From Ehretia macrophylla (Eukaryota > Streptophyta > Magnoliopsida > Boraginales > Ehretiaceae), in contig CM075764.1 of the NCBI GenBank assembly GCA_037974665.1, positions 120,404,325-120,468,324 on the forward strand: a DNA stretch of 64,000 nucleotides, given 5' to 3'. The notes under the pieces were generated by a model that saw only the letters and a list, made by a program, of their open reading frames with translations, did not search any database and had not been told where the DNA came from. Position 1 is the first letter of the stretch, and the number at the start of each line of letters is the position of its first letter. This document shows, piece by piece, positions 60,304-64,000 of the stretch. Made by a program: the position numbers and the translations under genes.

Positions 60304-60310
60304 TATAAAT
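60304..60310 (+). promoter_or_regulatory. TATA box of PR-10 gene 3
   Basis: TATAAAT, 103-109 bp before the ATG. The inserted element ends 26 bp upstream of it. Confidence 0.7.
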
Positions 60311-60412
60311 ACCATCAGGGTTTAGCACTCTTCCTCACCATCTCTTTCATTGCAAAACAAGCATACTTCTTCATTCCACCAATCTTTGAAGCCATCAATT
60401 TAGAGATCGATC

Positions 60413-61222
60413 ATGGGTGTTGTCACATTCACTGACTCAATCACCAGCCCCGTTCCAGCACCCAAGCTGTTTAAGGCCTTGGTACTCGAAGCTCCCAACC
60501 ATGTCCCCAAGGCTGCTTCTCAGATTGTCCAAAGCATCGACTTAATTCAAGGCAATGGTGGCCCTGGAAGCATTACACAAGTTAACTTTGCCCAAGGTAT
60601 TATATTGTTTGCTCTAGTTTATCATATAGATATTTTTTTTTTATTTATGCAGGTCGTAATACTTGAATTTTTCATCTAAAAATTTGAGTTGTTAAAAAAA
60701 TTATTTTATTTAATGTGTTCCCTAACGTGCATGCAATATACATTTTTATGGCACGCACAAGTATATATCATATATGTGTTTTCTTCTAAATTCATAGCGG
60801 ACTATTTGATAACCTTGCTCAATACCATCTAAATTGGACAATGCGTTTAAAAATTTAAGATTTATAATATCTATTTATTGACTTGGCTTTAACAGGCTCG
60901 TTAGTAATTTCATTTTTTCTTGTATACAGGTGCTCCAGTAAAGTATGCGAAACACAAGATCGATGTAGTAGACAAAGATAATCTGACCTATGCTCAAACG
61001 GTGATTGAAGGTGGTGAGTTATCAGACAAGATTGAATCAATTACGCATGAGATAAAATATGAATCAACTCCTGATGGAGGATGCAAAGCCAACAGCACTG
61101 TCAAGTACCATATTAAATCAGGCGGTGAGCTCACTGAAGAAGAAGTTAAGCCTGCAAAAGAAGCAGCTCGCGCAGTGTTCAAAGCTGTGGAAGCTTACCT
61201 CTTGGCTAATCCTGATGCCTAA
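60413..61222 (+). CDS. PR-10 / Bet v 1-like protein, gene 3 (two exons)
   Basis: Encodes a 158-residue PR-10 protein. Exon 1 is 60413-60596 and exon 2 is 60930-61222; the GT-AG intron is 333 bp and splits codon 62 after its first base. The loop is GNGGPG (residues 47-52) and the C-terminus AVEAYLLANPDA. It differs from gene 1 at residues 3 (V), 15 (P), 57 (V) and 125 (S) only. Frame and splice sites are intact. Introns and 3' flank also match gene 1, so the two genes come from an inverted duplication of at least 3 kb or from later gene conversion. The probable role is that of the family, a cytosolic ligand-binding defence or stress protein; no substrate is implied by the sequence. Confidence 0.93.
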
Positions 61223-61814
61223 GTACTTGTACCACAGTCTCCTTCTTGTGTTGCAGTAGTCTATATATCATGTGTTTCAACTTTTGTGTGTCGTGTGTAA
61301 TAATAATTTCAAGGCTTAATCGCCTATTTTATACTTGCAATCTCTGTATTGTGTACACTTCTCATGTATGAATTAAGTGGTTTGTCAAATCAAAAGAGTA
61401 ATTTGGTGTATGAACCTCTCGTTATGTCAATTTTGACATATTTACATATTGATATTTCTAGTTTCTGAGTCTTATAGGATGTAACACAAATTCTTGGGCA
61501 ACTGAAGATTTAACGCGGGGTGTAACCTACAAATAGATATAAAAGTGAATTGATAAATAAATAAAATAAAAGTCTTCTTTTGTGTTAACATAGTACAATT
61601 AATGTATTTAAAAAGCAACTGATAATGATCAACCATCCGACCATTTTTGAGACCTAATTCACCTCAAAAAATGACAGATTGGACACATGCAAAATCCTGT
61701 AAATTTCAGTGAAATATTCATTAAAGTAGTATAAATATCTCATTTGTCCTAAGTAAAAAGATAACTAATTTTCCCCAAACACTTCCTATTTTACATTCAG
61801 TTATTAATTAAGAT
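61223..61814. other. 3' flank of PR-10 gene 3 and gene-free stretch
   Basis: Positions 61223-61490 mirror 545-836 next to gene 1. AATAAT near 61300 may serve as a polyadenylation signal. From 61491 on nothing is recognised except one of a pair of 25-bp direct repeats (61773-61797 and 62012-62036). Confidence 0.5.
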
Positions 61815-61905
61815 CAAATTGTTAACTTGAATGTCGGAGTGCTCACGCAAAAAGAATCCGCAGTTTGTTCATTTTTTGCTGACCAGCTCGGACCTCGGCT
61901 CAGAA
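61815..61905 (+). repeat. LTR fragment related to the LTR at 1-353
   Basis: TAACTTGAATGTCGGAGTGC and the following CTCGGACCTCGGCTC parallel 257-340 (TAACTTGATTGTCAAAGTGC and so on), in the same orientation. No second LTR end or interior is visible. Confidence 0.5.
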
Positions 61906-62097
61906 GCAAAGGATACAAATTTCTAACTTATTATTTTCTCCCCTCTATTTTTACAGTATTTTGTTTTGTGTCTTTTCCTAATTGGCTGGCTAAATATTAT
62001 ATATTTTCTCCCCCCAAACACTTCCTATTTTACATTGAATCGTTGAGCGTGAAGATCAAATACTTGTATTATCACTTCATTTTTATTGATCGCGCGA

Positions 62098-62296
62098 TCA
62101 GGGACAGATTCATGATTTTTTTCAATGGAGGCTAAAATCACATAATTTAACATTTATATATAGAAAAAAATTTCAGTCGGGGCGGCTAAATTGATTGTTT
62201 TTAACCTAAAAATACATTCAAAATAATATATTTCCAAAAAAAAAATTAAGGTGAGTGGGAGCTGCAACTCCGGCTTGTCGTGTTGTGCATCCGCCG
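62098..62296. mobile_element. Small hAT-like remnant
   Basis: The ends CAGGGACAGATTCA and, from the right, CAGCGGCGGATGCA form an imperfect inverted repeat. The interior shares GGAGGCTAAAATCA and GGGAGCTGCAACTCC motifs with the element at 2530-2977. No clear 8-bp duplication. Confidence 0.55.
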
Positions 62297-62877
62297 CTGA
62301 TTGCGGTATACGTAGAATCCAAATCCATGCAACCTCAGAATGGGTTTTTAGCAAGGAAAGTTTTTTAAAAAGTATGTTCATGACGTATTGGTCTCACATA
62401 CGCGCAAAACCCATACCACTAATAAGTTGAACGTACCAATTATACTAACCCTTCTAGCAAATCTGGGAAGTCCAAGTTTGATCTGTTCCAAGTTTCTCCG
62501 TATAAACAATTGTGGTCTCTGGAGAAAGTATTTGGTCAGCAATATAATTGCACGAAATGTGATGCAGAAGCTGATTTAGCTAGAGTACAAGAAAAAGATT
62601 AGAAGACCTACGCGTTACAGATTCATAGAGTAAGCGAGAATGACATGTAATGGAAATCGTTTCCTGCATCACACTATTAAATTAAAAATTAATATGGTAT
62701 TAGAGTGAGTTATCAGGATTTAAATCTCTTCATCATTAATTTAAATAATAATATATAGATTAATCTTCTAATGCGTCTCTAACTTGTGAAAGAGTTTACT
62801 GTACACTAAGTCTGACGTGATCATTAGCAAACAAATCCACCAAACTTTGAAGGTCGCTTTCATTATTTGTAAACGAG
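62297..62877. other. Gene-free stretch
   Basis: Two short frames (62154-62381 minus and 62388-62579 plus) show no domain or coding bias. Nothing else recognised. Confidence 0.45.
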
Positions 62878-63280
62878 TGAGGCTCTGTTTGGTTTAGCTG
62901 TCAAATTTTAATTTTTAAGTTGTAGAGTTTTTACAGTAGAATTTTAGTTAGAAGTATTAAACAAAAATCATGGACTGTTTGACTTATATTGAGCAATATT
63001 AAGCTTTTAGAAAATTTGAGGGCAATATTATATTTTAAAAAATATGAAGGGGTACATTTGAGAAAGAAAAAGAAAACAGTTTCTCGCATTATATAAAAAC
63101 AGCTTCGCAAAAGCTTATTTTGAAAAGTTCCAATTTGGAGCTTCTTGTTTTTTAACTTTTTTTAGTTTCACCTTTTATCTAAAAGCACTTTTAGAAATTG
63201 GCAAAACAAGTAAGATCAGCTTTTAAACTCATAAAAAATACTTTTTAGTGTCAAAAAATTAAGTCAAACAGACTCTGACT
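62878..63280. mobile_element. Miniature element, second member of the family split by the outer copia
   Basis: The ends GGCTCTGTTTGGTTTA and, from the right, GAGTCTGTTTGACTTA are imperfect inverted repeats of the kind seen in hAT-type miniature elements. The body aligns with 44065-44466. No clear target duplication. Confidence 0.6.
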
Positions 63281-64000
63281 CATAGAATTTAAGCATTGAT
63301 CCTTCATTGGTTGTATTTCTTAGTTTTTTGTCTATTGTGAGTGATGAAATGTTAATGGATGGCATTTAAACAATTCACATGTCTGCATCTCATAATTGTT
63401 TGACATATGTATAAATAGTTAATACTCCACAAAATACAGACATGTTCACAACTCACTATTAATTTTAAAGGCCGATGTTGCACTATGTTGCACTCTTTAC
63501 GTACTGATTGTGTAAAATGTTTTAAAATACTTTTAACATCTTTAATATCTTTTTGCCTATGGTTTAGTCCCCACAACCCCCTTACCACTTAACCCCACAA
63601 ATAAATTATCTTAGATCGCCCCTAATTACTTGAGGAGGCACTTATTGAAGAGTGAACTCCAAAATTGTTTTGAAAATTTTGTATTTAAGGTATTTTTAGT
63701 CTAAAAGATCAAATTAGTCCGGCTTGAAATAATTATTAATATATAAATATTTTATTAAGTGTATTAACCTCCACTGGATAGAATTCCCGAATATGCTCAT
63801 TTCCCAGATGAACCTATTGGAGGGCTTCTCAGATGTTTCTTATGTAACTACTAGCATTGGTTATACTTTGTACAAGAGTGTTTTTTTTTTTTTTTTCTCC
63901 ATTCAAGTTGCATAATGATGTCAAGGAAGCAAACAAATGTCATAAAGTTATCCGAATATTGAACTTACACCTTAAGGATTTTGCATCTTAATTTCAGGAT
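63281..64000. other. Gene-free stretch at the window end
   Basis: AT-rich, with a poly-T tract near 63875-63897. A minus frame at 63352-63588 has no recognisable features. Confidence 0.45.

Noticed and set aside
1..64000. tRNA genes, rRNA, CRISPR arrays or bacterial-type operons
   Set aside because: None seen. tRNA-like matches are limited to the retrotransposon primer-binding sites, and the genome context is a plant nucleus.

Overview
The window is AT-rich nuclear DNA of a flowering plant, most likely a eudicot. It holds three two-exon PR-10 (Bet v 1-like) genes and a large load of plant LTR retrotransposons (Tekay-type chromovirus, SIRE-like Ty1/copia, other copia, a non-autonomous LTR element) plus small inverted-repeat DNA transposons. 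I can support no other host gene, and no tRNA, rRNA or CRISPR. The species cannot be fixed from the sequence.

Layout. 1-353: downstream part of an LTR. 545-3650: PR-10 gene 1 on the minus strand with its upstream DNA, which carries an hAT-like and a Mutator-like miniature element. 5690-9900: a 1.16-kb Mutator-like element with 120-bp inverted repeats, then three more inverted-repeat elements, the last ending just before the TATA box of PR-10 gene 2 (10025-11266, plus strand). 13467-44064: a SIRE-like copia element bounded by a 5-bp target duplication (ATATC) and inflated to 30.6 kb by nested insertions. These are a minus-strand Tekay chromovirus in an LTR-int-LTR-partial-int tandem form (15487-28752) and a second, minus-strand SIRE-like copia (28753-37489). 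The last two meet at a deletion junction. 44542-45628: two short LTRs, each followed by a primer-binding site. About 46.17-58.5 kb: a third, decayed copia on the minus strand, split by a 6.05-kb LTR element with two 2481-bp LTRs and no gag-pol (51903-57950; duplication AGGGT). 58730-61490: PR-10 gene 3 on the plus strand, an inverted near-copy of the gene 1 block. 61.8-63.3 kb: an LTR fragment and two small elements.

How it fits together. The PR-10 genes form a small cluster that grew by duplication, including one inverted duplication whose arms now lie about 57 kb apart. Comparing the arms gives empty sites for three miniature-element insertions. All three genes look intact, with the family's intron position (codon 62), the glycine-rich loop and proper splice sites. 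All retrotransposon coding regions are broken. In the Tekay gag-pol and the outer copia pol the breaks are in-frame stops with no frameshift across the stretches I traced.

The least ordinary signals are four. Both SIRE-like copia elements carry an extra sense ORF between RNase H and the 3' LTR. A GC-rich CCGG/TCGA module sits in the LTRs of those elements and again just upstream of the extra ORF, clearly inverted in the outer element. Inverted-repeat elements inserted independently within about 12-27 bp of the TATA boxes of two PR-10 genes. The non-autonomous LTR element shares an LTR block, primer site and purine tract style with the Tekay element. Boundaries were read by eye; percent identities and database matches were not computed.
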